The position numbers and the translations under genes were made by a program. The notes under the pieces were generated by a model that worked only from the letters and a program-made list of their open reading frames with translations, was not told the DNA's origin and made no database searches. From NCBI GenBank assembly GCA_900553255.1, contig USCI01000019.1, forward strand, positions 1-31,269: a DNA stretch of 31,269 bases, given 5' to 3'. Source of the stretch: an uncultured Oscillospiraceae bacterium (GTDB lineage Bacteria > Bacillota > Clostridia > Oscillospirales > Acutalibacteraceae). Of this stretch, positions 1-8,473 are shown piece by piece. Numbering within the stretch: position 1 is the first letter of the stretch; each line of letters begins with the position of its first letter.

Positions 1-14
1 GCCTTTGGAATCTG

Positions 15-35
15 CGGCCTTTTCGAAAAAGGCCG
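15..35. other. Short perfect hairpin at left edge
   Basis: A 9-bp inverted repeat (15-23 with 27-35) has a three-base CGA loop. No run of T follows on the plus strand, so it is not a textbook terminator. It may belong to the 3' end of a gene lying left of the window. No gene is visible in 1-303; this stretch holds this hairpin, a second hairpin element and a promoter. Confidence 0.35.
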
Positions 36-72
36 GCGAAAACGTTTTGTACACTATTTTTTGCGAAACGAC

Positions 73-115
73 TTTTTTGACAGCCTGAGAGCCGCCGTCA
101 TTTAGACGGCGGCTC
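73..115 (+). repeat. T-tract plus hairpin intergenic element, copy 1
   Basis: A 20-base head at 73-92 (TTTTTTGACAGCCTGAGAGC) runs into a perfect 11-bp stem (89-99 with 105-115) with loop ATTTA. A minus-strand copy lies at the other end of the window (31188-31231); its head matches at 16 of 20 positions while the hairpin sequence differs. A constant head with a changing but still paired stem suggests an interspersed repeat or RNA element. It lacks a following T-run here, so simple termination is not obvious. Confidence 0.5.
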
Positions 116-210
116 GAAAACTTTAATAGGGAAGCAGAAATAAAGGCCAAAAATTTCTTTACCCTTTATTGCGAGTGCTAGGGGTTTACACAAATATTGC
201 AAAACCCTGA

Positions 211-240
211 TTACGCTCTTAACAAAGGAGAAGGTATAAT
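211..240 (+). promoter_or_regulatory. Putative promoter of the surface phosphoesterase gene
   Basis: A perfect -10 box TATAAT lies at 235-240. The best -35 candidate is a weak TTACGC at 211-216, 18 bp upstream. Transcription would start near 247 and give a leader of roughly 57 bases. The -10 is strong by eye, the -35 poor. Confidence 0.45.
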
Positions 241-303
241 AGACACCGGAATTTCGTAGTGGGGAAATGGATATTGCCTCAAAAGCCAGAAAGGATGTCA
301 AGG

Positions 304-3300
304 ATGAACATGTTGGGAAAAAGGATTGCGGCAAGCGTCTTATCAGCCGCCGTTACATTTGGCTCTTTCAGTACCTTGGCGCAGCTGCCCGCCGCGGCCG
401 CTGACGCCGGTGACGAAATCGCCCAAAAGGGCCTGTGGATTACAGAGCTCTATCAGAATGACGTCAACCGCAGCAAAAACAGCAACACAAGAGAGGAAAA
501 CGGCTATGACTCCATCACGCTGTTTGATTCCTCCTCCGATTTAATGGAGTACGTCGAGCTGACAAACACCAGTGATGACGACATCAACTTTAATCAGCAG
601 TACAGGATTTACTACAATGATAAGGAGCTGAAGGTCACCGAATGCGATGGCTCTGAAACGGTCATGATCGCCGGCGGCGAGACGGTGGTCCTGTGGAACT
701 GCTATGTTGACGGCGGCCCTACGGAAGAGCAGTTCCGCGAGTCCATGCAGGTCCCGGATGACGTCAGGGTGCTGACTATAAATGACTGCGGGAACTGGAA
801 CGCAACCGACACCACGATTCGGCTGGAAACCACGGATGGGAAGATCTGTTCCGCTTTCAGCGAGAAGGACCGTGAAAACACGGACGATGGATTTGCCGTG
901 GAGCTGAAAATCCCAAACCGCGGATATTCTATGGATGTTTATAAGGCGTTCACCCGCCCGGCTCCTGGTGTGGTATACTCCGGCCAACTCAACGGACAGC
1001 GGCAGATGGAAACCCCCGAGGATTTGACGGCAAACGGCGTGTTTATCACCGAGGTCTTTGCCAACGACATTCCCAGAGATGACGTATACGGCATCGATGC
1101 CGAGCTGATGGAATATATCGAGCTGACAAACACCACAGACCGAGACATCAATCTGAACGATGAGTATGAACTGAAATATTTTGTAAAAGAAGGGTCGCGG
1201 CGGACGCTTCCGCTCTATCAGTGCGACAAGACCACACAGGAATGCATTCTGCCCGCAGGCGGCACGGCGGTTATCTGGTGTTACACCTGGGATTTTAAAA
1301 CCCCTGTGGAGGGGAACCCCAACGTCCCGGATGAAGCCGCATTCCGGGAAGCGCAGCATATCCCGGATGAGGTGCCGGTGTTTTTGTTCAGCAATCAAAA
1401 CGGCCTGAACAGCACCAACAGAGGATTTGAGCTGTATCAGAAAAACGGCGACGGTTCCCTGACGCTGGCTTCCTATTACAATTATAACGGTGTCACAGAC
1501 CTGAAACAGAACAAGTCCGCTCAGCTCGCCGTGAATCCGGAAGGGCCGGAGATGCTGGTATATCAGTATCTTGCTGCACCTTCCGCCGGCGTTGTGGAAG
1601 AAGGACAGTACACCTTTGTGGAGGATGACGGCTCCTCGGTTTCCCTGACCCTTCAGGAAGACACCCTGCCCGAGTCGATCGACGAGGGGGAATACCTGAG
1701 TGTCACCTTCGATGTTCAGGACGGCGGAAAGCTGCCCAGAACCGGGATTTCCCTTCATTATCAGTTTGACAACGACGGCGTCTGGCACAGCACGCTTGAA
1801 ACCGTGCAGCGTGTAAAGCACCTTTTCCTGGCCCGTATTCCGGAAAACGAGCTGTTTGGTCATGACACCGTAAAATTTTATGTGTGCGCATCCAATCGGT
1901 ACCGGAACACACTGACCGACATCTACACGGTAAAAATCAATCGCCTGAACGCGGTGGATGGGATCCGTACCAATATGGCACAGGGCGATAACATCAAGGG
2001 CGTCTTTACGGTTACTGCGAACGACGGCGGAACAAACGAAAATACGAAAATCTATCTTGACGGGCAGGAGATGGCAGTCACGCCGATGTTTGAAAACGGT
2101 GCATACCTCTCCTTTGAGCTGGCGAACCGCAATAACTACTTCCGTAATGCGCTGCTTTCTTCTGACGGGGAAAAAATCGCCGACCTGGTCGGCTGGATGA
2201 CCATTGACTTGAATGGAAAAATTGAGCGGATTGACAATCGTTATTTTACCTATGACGCGGACAGCGGAGTCTATAAGACAACACTGCGCTTTTACTCCGG
2301 GACACAGGGCGTTACGGTTGACGATTATCTGGCGCCGGACGCGGACCGGGACAACTTTACCATTAAGAACATCAAAATGGTGCTTTCAAACGGAAACGAG
2401 TATCTACCCACATTGATCGGCCCGGATGATGAGTCCTCCAACGACCAGACAAATCTCAGCACGGATGCCGGTGCAAGCCATAATATCGGGCCGGCAGATG
2501 ATAGAAGCCTTTATATGGATGTTTCTTTTGAAATCCCCGCCAACGAGGTCGACGCTGTGGGATATCAAATGGATACAACAACCATGACAGAAGGAACACA
2601 TACGCTAAGGGTAACAGACGGGACAAACGAAAAGGAAATCGAATTTGTCGTTGACAACACCGCCCCCACAGTGGATGCCGGAGTGGATGAAAATGAGCTG
2701 TTAAGCGGACAAATCACGATTGATCCGCAGATCCAGGATGAAAACGAGGTAGAAACCATCGTTTGCCTGCTGGATGGAGAGGCCGTCACGCTTCCTTATG
2801 AGACCACCGCGGCGGCGATCGGCGCGGGGGAGCACAAACTGGAGATCATTGCCATTGACGCAGCCGGAAACGAGGCCCAAAAGCTGATGCACTTTTCGGT
2901 TGAGGATGTTTCGATGAGCGTGGAATCGGCCGGGACGGAAAGCGTTAACGAAAGCAGCGCATCCCTAACCGTCAGCCTGGGCGGACAAGCCGCCGGGGCG
3001 CAGGTGGACTTTTATCAGGCGCAAATGCTGGAAACTACAGACATCGAGGTGAAAACAGAGGGCGGACTGCTCCCCTATATTCAGTACACCGTCCATACGG
3101 GAGAAGTCAAGGATACCGATCGGATTTATGCCGCATGGAAAGGCACAGCCTCTAACAGCGATGGGACGCACGCTGTCAATATGTTCGTGCTGAATGTGGA
3201 CACAAACGACTGGGACAAGGTGGCGTCCGCCAATGCAGAGGGCGTGATTGAAAATGCGTCCTTTGCGGCGGCCGGGCATGTTAAGGATGCAAAAGCAACC

Positions 3301-5022
3301 ATTATTATCCAGTGCACGGCGGACGGCGCCATGCCGCAGCTGGACGGCGCCGCGTCGGACAATGCCGTTGTGGATACCAGCTGGGACGGCAACAGCCGGC
3401 CGGAAAACTATGACTTCTGCTTTGCATGGATTACGGATACCCAATTCTATTCCGAAACCTATCCGCAGCATTTCAACAGTATGAACCAGTGGATTGTGGA
3501 CCATGCCGAAGAGTGGAAAATCAAATATGTGATGCACACTGGCGATATCGTAGACGAGTATGACCTCACCTATGAATGGGAAAACGCCGACAAGGCCATG
3601 CAGATTTTTGACGACGCAGGCATGCCCTACGGCGTGTTGGGCGGGAACCACGATGTCGCCGGCGGAAACGAAATCTATGACAATTACACCAAGTATTTCG
3701 GAGAGGACCGGTTCTCCAATCAGCCGACATACGGCGGCTCCTACGAGAACAACAAGGGGCACTATGACCTGATCAGCCAGGACGGCCAGGATTTCATTAT
3801 GCTGTATATGAGCTGGGACATCTATCAGGACGAGATTGACTGGATGAACGAGGTTCTGCAGCAGTACAGCGACAGAAAGGCCATCATTCTGCTGCATCGC
3901 TATACCAATGTGGTTATGACGGATGAAACGACGTATCTTGACTATATCGGCTCCCTGCTTCAGGAGAATGTGGTGGCCAAAAACCCGAATGTCATAGCGG
4001 TGCTCAACGGCCATTATCACGGTTCTTCTTATGAAACAGTCAAGTTTGACGATGACGGAGACGGCGTGAAGGAAAGGACCGTATATCAAATCTGCACCGA
4101 CTGGCAGGAAGGACCGGAAGGCGGAGCCAGGTATATTAAATTCCTCTATTTTGACCTGGACGGCAACAGAATCTACACAACCTCGTATTCTCCTTATCTG
4201 GAAGATTACAATTACTATGATGAACCCGCGGTGGTACTTAACGAAGACGGCAAAAAGGCAACCGGCTATGACGCCATGATCCTGGATGTGAACTTCGGCG
4301 CCTCCAACCAGACCCTGACCGCCTCCGAATTTACCGCGGCCATTAAAACAGACGAAAAAATCGCTTCTGTAAAGGCGGACGAAAACGGAAACGCAACTGC
4401 TGCATGGACCGGTCTGGAAGAGGGCACGCAGTATGCCTGGTACTTTGAGGCGGACAATGGACAGTCTGGGCAGCTGGAATCTCAGGTGTACGATTTTATA
4501 ACCTATGGTCCTGCGGATTACAGCAGGGTCGACGAGATGATTGAAAAAGCAAACGGACTGAATCAGGAATATTATGTCGACTTCTCCGGTGTACAGGCTG
4601 CCATTGACGCGGTCGTACGGGACAAAAACAGTTCTGAGCAGGAGCAGGTTGACGCCATGGCAAAGGCAATTGAGGACGCCATCAACGCGCTGGAATACAA
4701 GGATGCCGACTACAGCGCAGTGGATAAGGCTATCGCGGAGGCAAACGCTCTGGATGAAACGCTCTATGTTGATTTCAGCGCGGTGGAAAATGCGATCAAG
4801 GCGGTAGAACGCGGCAAAAATATCACAGAGCAGGCACAGGTTGATGCCATGGCTAAGGCGATCGAAGACGCCATTGATGCGCTAGTCAAAAAAGCGCCCG
4901 GGGCATCTGAGTCCCCTGAGACAGGAGTCGGGCAGGAAGGACTTGGCGTCGCAGCCCTTGCCGCGGCAGCTTCGGCGGCAGCGGTCATGGCTCTGATTCG
5001 CAAACAGCGGTGTGGCCGTTGA
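304..5022 (+). CDS. Secreted cell-wall-anchored metallophosphoesterase with lamin-tail and FIVAR domains
   Basis: Start chosen at ATG 304 (1572 aa): AGAAAGG lies 9 bases upstream and a signal peptide follows at once (basic MNMLGKR, hydrophobic core, Ala-rich cleavage region). GTG 259 would put charged residues before the signal. Domains seen: two lamin-tail-like repeats (about 44-235 and 244-435, each with an ITEx...YIELTN-type pattern); Ig-like or unassigned beta regions to about 1035; a calcineurin-like phosphoesterase (about 1040-1310) with D1045-x-Q1047, GDIVD at 1080-1084, GNHD with N1115/H1116, H1198, and GHYHG with H1237/H1239; a fibronectin-III-like segment; two FIVAR repeats (about 1404-1531); then SPETG (1537-1541), a hydrophobic stretch and a basic tail, resembling a variant LPXTG sorting signal. 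The metal-site motifs appear complete, so activity is likely, but the substrate (phosphomonoester, nucleotide, lipid or teichoic acid) cannot be read. Codon use is less GC-rich than in genes further right, hinting at acquisition. It appears monocistronic. Confidence 0.85.
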   Translation: MNMLGKRIAASVLSAAVTFGSFSTLAQLPAAAADAGDEIAQKGLWITELYQNDVNRSKNSNTREENGYDSITLFDSSSDLMEYVELTNTSDDDINFNQQYRIYYNDKELKVTECDGSETVMIAGGETVVLWNCYVDGGPTEEQFRESMQVPDDVRVLTINDCGNWNATDTTIRLETTDGKICSAFSEKDRENTDDGFAVELKIPNRGYSMDVYKAFTRPAPGVVYSGQLNGQRQMETPEDLTANGVFITEVFANDIPRDDVYGIDAELMEYIELTNTTDRDINLNDEYELKYFVKEGSRRTLPLYQCDKTTQECILPAGGTAVIWCYTWDFKTPVEGNPNVPDEAAFREAQHIPDEVPVFLFSNQNGLNSTNRGFELYQKNGDGSLTLASYYNYNGVTDLKQNKSAQLAVNPEGPEMLVYQYLAAPSAGVVEEGQYTFVEDDGSSVSLTLQEDTLPESIDEGEYLSVTFDVQDGGKLPRTGISLHYQFDNDGVWHSTLETVQRVKHLFLARIPENELFGHDTVKFYVCASNRYRNTLTDIYTVKINRLNAVDGIRTNMAQGDNIKGVFTVTANDGGTNENTKIYLDGQEMAVTPMFENGAYLSFELANRNNYFRNALLSSDGEKIADLVGWMTIDLNGKIERIDNRYFTYDADSGVYKTTLRFYSGTQGVTVDDYLAPDADRDNFTIKNIKMVLSNGNEYLPTLIGPDDESSNDQTNLSTDAGASHNIGPADDRSLYMDVSFEIPANEVDAVGYQMDTTTMTEGTHTLRVTDGTNEKEIEFVVDNTAPTVDAGVDENELLSGQITIDPQIQDENEVETIVCLLDGEAVTLPYETTAAAIGAGEHKLEIIAIDAAGNEAQKLMHFSVEDVSMSVESAGTESVNESSASLTVSLGGQAAGAQVDFYQAQMLETTDIEVKTEGGLLPYIQYTVHTGEVKDTDRIYAAWKGTASNSDGTHAVNMFVLNVDTNDWDKVASANAEGVIENASFAAAGHVKDAKATIIIQCTADGAMPQLDGAASDNAVVDTSWDGNSRPENYDFCFAWITDTQFYSETYPQHFNSMNQWIVDHAEEWKIKYVMHTGDIVDEYDLTYEWENADKAMQIFDDAGMPYGVLGGNHDVAGGNEIYDNYTKYFGEDRFSNQPTYGGSYENNKGHYDLISQDGQDFIMLYMSWDIYQDEIDWMNEVLQQYSDRKAIILLHRYTNVVMTDETTYLDYIGSLLQENVVAKNPNVIAVLNGHYHGSSYETVKFDDDGDGVKERTVYQICTDWQEGPEGGARYIKFLYFDLDGNRIYTTSYSPYLEDYNYYDEPAVVLNEDGKKATGYDAMILDVNFGASNQTLTASEFTAAIKTDEKIASVKADENGNATAAWTGLEEGTQYAWYFEADNGQSGQLESQVYDFITYGPADYSRVDEMIEKANGLNQEYYVDFSGVQAAIDAVVRDKNSSEQEQVDAMAKAIEDAINALEYKDADYSAVDKAIAEANALDETLYVDFSAVENAIKAVERGKNITEQAQVDAMAKAIEDAIDALVKKAPGASESPETGVGQEGLGVAALAAAASAAAVMALIRKQRCGR
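4513..4896 (+). repeat. Two tandem 192-bp FIVAR-coding repeats
   Basis: Copies at 4513-4704 and 4705-4896 have exactly 64 codons each and are alike at both DNA and protein level, for example the shared residues QVDAMAKAIEDAI. FIVAR repeats are alpha-helical modules common in Gram-positive surface proteins, often near the wall anchor, as here. The DNA similarity suggests a fairly recent duplication. Confidence 0.8.
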
Positions 5023-5066
5023 CCTCAAAACAGTCCTTAAAGCTGAGAAAATCAGGTGGTTAATTG

Positions 5067-5123
5067 AACAGAGGTCGGAACTTGAAACTCAGAAATGAGA
5101 CAATCCAAATTCCGGCCTCTGTT
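5067..5123. terminator. Long hairpin after the surface phosphoesterase gene
   Basis: A 14-bp stem (5067-5080 with 5110-5123, one G-U pair) encloses a 29-base loop. The loop holds a small hairpin, CTCA/TGAG (5088-5091 with 5096-5099), closed by a GAAA tetraloop. Only a short TTT follows, so termination is plausible but not certain. The nested structure is more elaborate than a plain terminator. Confidence 0.5.
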
Positions 5124-5784
5124 TCTATGCTGCAATCTCTGGGACTAAGCCGTTTTTAAAGGGCGTGTTCTTCACAAAACAAGATCTTCGGGTGCTCGAT
5201 AGGATCACGGTATCACCTTGCACCATCCTTGATTTGAAAAATATTCCGCCCCCTTATACAATTCAGTTGATGAAGGGCCTGTTACCATCGTTTGTGATAG
5301 TTCAAATCTCCTCCGAATTTTTTATGGCGATCTTTTTTGTATCACCCTTACAGACCTGCGGTCGGCAATTCGTGATGAGTTGTCGGCCGCTTTTCGTCGT
5401 GTAGCTCGACCTTGAGCGGGATCTTTTTTGTATCCCCCTTACAGAAACGCCTGTCCCGCAAGGGATGGGCGTTTTCGTGCATTCATGCGGGTTTACAAGG
5501 TCAAAGCAAATTGTCAAGAGGGCTGAACTCCGGGAACCTGACTACCGTTTTCCGATGTGTAGAGTGGACATACTTATTATGAGGTCGGCGTCCCCCCCCT
5601 TTTTTCTTGTTTGTACTCCTGCTGGGGAGGCTTCCATTGATGTTCGGCATCCTTTTGCCTGTATTGACTGAAGTCGGCATGGCGGTTCTGCTGGAACAAA
5701 TTGATAGAAATATAGAAATAAGGATTTGTAAACGTTATGCTTCTGCTACGGTAATGTTGGGGATTGCGGACAGTGAAAGTATTT
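5124..5784. other. Gene-poor stretch with possible mobile-element remnants
   Basis: No convincing gene was found in about 660 bp. It contains the duplicated box and hairpins described separately. Short minus-strand reading frames lack good ribosome-binding sites; one, 5482 to 5348, would encode 44 residues including KGDTKKIPLKVE, and the second box encodes KGDTKKIAIKN in another frame. This looks more like decayed or duplicated DNA than an intact gene. A run of eight C followed by a T-run lies near 5588-5605. Confidence 0.4.
5329..5472. repeat. Two 91-bp-spaced copies of a 26-bp box, each followed by a hairpin
   Basis: The 26-bp boxes at 5329-5354 and 5420-5445 differ at one base and begin GATCTTTTTTGTATC. 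Each is followed on the plus strand by a different 11-bp GC-rich hairpin: 5358-5368 with 5380-5390 (two G-U pairs), and 5447-5457 with 5462-5472 (GCAA tetraloop). TTTTCGT follows both hairpins, making each terminator-like. On the minus strand both boxes could encode CKGDTKK, but in different frames. Function unknown; duplicated regulatory RNA or mobile-element debris are both possible. Confidence 0.65.
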
Positions 5785-5830
5785 GATAAAACAGGGGTGG
5801 GCACAATTTTGTGTCCACCCCTGTTTTATC
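5785..5830. terminator. Bidirectional terminator after the nuclease-like gene
   Basis: A near-perfect stem of about 21 bp (5785-5805 with 5810-5830, one G-U pair) has A- and T-rich outer arms, so it can work on either strand. It lies 21 bp beyond the stop codon of the minus-strand gene ending at 5852, which it probably serves. Confidence 0.8.
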
Positions 5831-5851
5831 ATGGGATTTGCAGCCCTGCTA

Positions 5852-6718
5852 TTATTTCAGATTATCGATCGCGTCTGCAAAAGAAAGATTTTTTGCGAAA
5901 TAAACCGCTTTTTCCGACTTGTTTGGCTGGATCATCTTTTTGACCTGAATATCACAGTCAAAAAAAGCATCACGGGTTAAATAGCCCAGTATGAAGGCAC
6001 GCTTTTGCGCTTCATCGGTGTAAAGGCGGATAAAAAGGTCGCATTGATACCGTTTTTCGTTCGCAATGACCGCGTCCAGCAGCGCTTTTCCGGACAAACC
6101 GGCGAAAGATTGCTCACGTTCCCGGACAAACTGGCAGTAATCCTGCAGATTACTAATCTCGCCGCTGCGGCAGTAATGCGGATAGGTCAAAAAATCCTCC
6201 CGTAAAATGACTTCAATCAGCCGGATGATATCCTGCGAGCAGGCGTATGTCTGAAAGTCAGCCCGCTGTTTGCGCTTTTGATCGATTTTCGTGGATTTTA
6301 TCTCAACCGTCCGGCAGCCCAGCTGACGAATGGTTTCGCGTGCCTCGGGGGAGATTGAACCGTGGGAAGAAAGCTGTACTTCCCCAAGCACCAGATGGAT
6401 GCACCCCTGCAAATCGGAACCGCTGTCATACAGCATGCCGTCAAACGGCGCATGCTTTTTACCGGCGTCGTTCCGGAAGGCATCATAAGACAGATACTGC
6501 AGATGCCGTACTTTTTTCAGATAGGTTTCCGCAACCTTTTCGGCCAGCTTGCCCTGAAAAGTATTGCGGCTGATCTCGGCTTTTCCGCGATCAGACTGCC
6601 AGGTGTTTTTGGTGTGCCGGGCGATGGTATTAACGCGAAGGGCAAAGTCCTCCGCTTCCAATATCGCGATTACCACCTTCCGGAGTGCCTGAGGTTCCTT
6701 TAACCGGAAAAAATTCAC
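5852..6718 (-). CDS. Unrecognised protein, possible PD-(D/E)XK-type nuclease
   Basis: I chose GTG 6718 (288 aa): the minus strand reads GGGAGGG 6-7 bases before it, whereas ATG 6733 overlaps that ribosome-binding site. I do not recognise the family by name. The central region has a helix with acidic residues (GKLAEKVAE, about 56-64), then PFDG (D93) and, after about 45 residues, TVEIKST (E139, K141). This D...E-x-K pattern is typical of the PD-(D/E)XK nuclease fold used by many restriction and repair enzymes. It is an inference from pattern only. No methyltransferase or specificity partner lies nearby, so it is not a standard restriction-modification pair. It stands alone between two terminated or independent units and ends in a strong terminator. 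Composition is less GC-rich than the core genes, and the gene borders a gene-poor stretch, both consistent with horizontal gain. Confidence 0.7.
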   Translation of the reverse strand: MNFFRLKEPQALRKVVIAILEAEDFALRVNTIARHTKNTWQSDRGKAEISRNTFQGKLAEKVAETYLKKVRHLQYLSYDAFRNDAGKKHAPFDGMLYDSGSDLQGCIHLVLGEVQLSSHGSISPEARETIRQLGCRTVEIKSTKIDQKRKQRADFQTYACSQDIIRLIEVILREDFLTYPHYCRSGEISNLQDYCQFVREREQSFAGLSGKALLDAVIANEKRYQCDLFIRLYTDEAQKRAFILGYLTRDAFFDCDIQVKKMIQPNKSEKAVYFAKNLSFADAIDNLK

Positions 6719-6787
6719 GGAAATCCCTCCCATCTAACAGCATCAGCATACCATGAGCGGGAAGAAACCGCAATATCTGCCGTAGTT

Positions 6788-8224
6788 TTATCGTATGCTT
6801 ATATCCGATTGGGCGGGGGCATCCAGCAGGCGTCCGGTAAAGTCAAAGCGGGAGCCGTGACAGGGACAATCCCAAGTCTTTTCATCGGGATTCCAGGCCA
6901 GCTGGCAGCCAAGATGAGGACACCGGGTGTCAACAACATAAATAGTAGAGTCATCCGCTTTGTATATACCAACCTTTTTTTCGTCAAATTCCACTATGCC
7001 TCCGTGACCAACAGGCAGGGAATCCAGCGTTTCCTTCGGAAGGGATAGGTTTTCCCGCGTGAGGCCCTTCACTGCCTGGATTCCTTCCCGCGCAATAGCC
7101 GGAATATCGCTGGCAGCAAACCGTGAAGGAGAGAAAACCTCCGCGAAGGGGTTCGGCTTCTCCAGAATGGTATCCCGTAGGATTGTGGCAGCCGCCATAG
7201 CAGTGGTCATGCCCCATTTTTGAAAGCCGGTGGCCACATACCACTGTGGGCGGCTCGAGGCAAAGCGGCCGATATACGGCACACCGTCTGCGGTAATGAC
7301 ATCCTGCGCTGACCAGCGGGCGGCTTCGTGCGCTTGCGGAAACCATTCCGCTGCTTTCCGGCGCAGGTCGTCGTATCGGCCGCCGGCACTGTTTTCTCCG
7401 GTACGGTGGCTGCCGCCGCCGAGCAGCAGATAAGGACCATAATGCCGAAAAGAATAGCCTCCGGCGCCCTCGTCGATCAGCATACCATCGAAAAACGGGG
7501 CATTTTCCAATGCGAGGACGTAAGACCGCTCCTGATGCATACGGGTAAAATACAGTCCTGGGAAATTGATAAAAGGATAATGACAGGCGAAAACGATGTG
7601 ATCCGCCGATACTGCAGCGTCCGCTGTGCTCAGTTGGTTTTCCTCCACAGAGAGGACGCGGGTGTTTTCGAAAATGGTCAATTCACGCGCAAGCACCTGC
7701 AGAAACTGCAGGGGGTTAAACTGTGCCTGACGGGCGAACTTGACTGCGCCTGCGGTTGGAAAGGGCAACGGAACATTCTCCGTAAAGCTGGACGGAAGCC
7801 CCAGCAGCCGGGCAGCCTCGGCTTCGTCCCGCATCAGCGCGGCGTTGCTCCGGGAATAGAGATAGGCGTCCTGCTCCTCGAAGGCGCAGGAAATGCGTTT
7901 ATCCCGGATGATCCGGCGGTAATCCTCGATGGCAGCAGCGTTGGCCTGCGCATACTGCCAGGCCTTGTCTTCGCCGTGTTTTTCGATCAGCGGGCGGTAG
8001 ATATAGCCGTGCTGCGCGGTGATTTTGGCGGTGGTGTTCTGCGTCTGGCCGCCGGCGATGCGATTCGCCTCGAGCACCACCACACGCAGGCCGGCTTCCT
8101 GGAGAAACCAGGCGGTGAGAAGGCCGGTGATGCCGGCGCCGATGACGGCGACATCGGCGCTTTCGTCCTGTGTCAGCCGCTCCCGCGGCTCAAATACACG
8201 GTTTTTTGCCCAGAGAGATTCCAT
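6788..8224 (-). CDS. FAD-dependent oxidoreductase with C-terminal Rieske 2Fe-2S domain
   Basis: The 478-residue protein starts at ATG 8224, with GAGGTG about 6 bases upstream. The N-terminus has an FAD-binding dinucleotide fold (IGAGITGL around residues 28-35, then VVVLEA), followed by a DAO-type (glycine/D-amino-acid oxidase-like) body to about residue 390. The last 90 residues form a Rieske domain: C435-x-H437 and C453-x2-H456 are the cluster ligands, and C440 and C455 are placed for the usual disulfide. This combination is a known cytosolic family (DAO plus Rieske) whose substrates are mostly undetermined. The final strand after the second ligand motif ends rather soon (LLDAPAQ then 6 residues), slightly shorter than many relatives. 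It is transcribed away from the alcohol dehydrogenase gene, with a 249-bp shared upstream region. Confidence 0.88.
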   Translation of the reverse strand: MESLWAKNRVFEPRERLTQDESADVAVIGAGITGLLTAWFLQEAGLRVVVLEANRIAGGQTQNTTAKITAQHGYIYRPLIEKHGEDKAWQYAQANAAAIEDYRRIIRDKRISCAFEEQDAYLYSRSNAALMRDEAEAARLLGLPSSFTENVPLPFPTAGAVKFARQAQFNPLQFLQVLARELTIFENTRVLSVEENQLSTADAAVSADHIVFACHYPFINFPGLYFTRMHQERSYVLALENAPFFDGMLIDEGAGGYSFRHYGPYLLLGGGSHRTGENSAGGRYDDLRRKAAEWFPQAHEAARWSAQDVITADGVPYIGRFASSRPQWYVATGFQKWGMTTAMAAATILRDTILEKPNPFAEVFSPSRFAASDIPAIAREGIQAVKGLTRENLSLPKETLDSLPVGHGGIVEFDEKKVGIYKADDSTIYVVDTRCPHLGCQLAWNPDEKTWDCPCHGSRFDFTGRLLDAPAQSDISIR

Positions 8225-8327
8225 ATAAACACCTCATTATCCCGCGATTTCGGGCTTACTGTGCCCGGAATACCGGTACGGTATACGCCAAAAGAACGGT
8301 ACAATCGCGAAAAAATGTGCGCAGGGG

Positions 8328-8356
8328 ATGACAGCCTCCCCAATATGTGATATACT
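8328..8356 (+). promoter_or_regulatory. Promoter of the alcohol dehydrogenase gene
   Basis: ATGACA (8328-8333) and TATACT (8351-8356) are separated by exactly 17 bp, a good sigma-A match. A further TATAAT at 8361-8366 has no -35 box at a suitable distance. The predicted leader is about 110 bases and holds a hairpin. Confidence 0.55.
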
Positions 8357-8405
8357 GTATTATAATTCCGGGCCGACGTTCGACATTTTTTCTCAGGCCC
8401 TGTTC

Positions 8406-8437
8406 CGCATCCGGCCGGCCGGTGGAAACCGGATGCG
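8406..8437 (+). other. Leader hairpin of the alcohol dehydrogenase transcript
   Basis: A perfect 9-bp stem (8406-8414 with 8429-8437) with a 14-base GC-rich loop sits in the 5' leader, 36 bp before the start codon. No T-run follows, so it is not an obvious terminator. It may affect stability or translation. Confidence 0.4.
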
Positions 8438-8473
8438 CTGTTCCTTTCGGGATTATCCTCCGCCGGAGAAACG

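Noticed and set aside
259..303. GTG 259 as the start of the surface phosphoesterase
   Set aside because: It adds 15 charged residues before a normal signal peptide and has no Shine-Dalgarno site.
5302..5517. Minus-strand 71-codon frame containing CKGDTKK
   Set aside because: It is frame-disturbed relative to the other copy, has no convincing start signal, and is better treated as part of the duplicated-box region.
5577..5804. Minus-strand 75-codon reading frame upstream of the terminator at 5785
   Set aside because: Its start lies inside the terminator, there is no ribosome-binding site, and the residues match nothing I recognise.
5852..6718. Complete restriction-modification system
   Set aside because: No methyltransferase, specificity subunit or helicase motor is adjacent to the nuclease-like gene.
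8379..8385. Spo0A-like box TGTCGAA (minus), with similar sites at 18399-18405 and 31222-31228
   Set aside because: About four exact matches to a 7-mer are expected by chance in a window this size on both strands, and the sites are not consistently placed relative to promoters.
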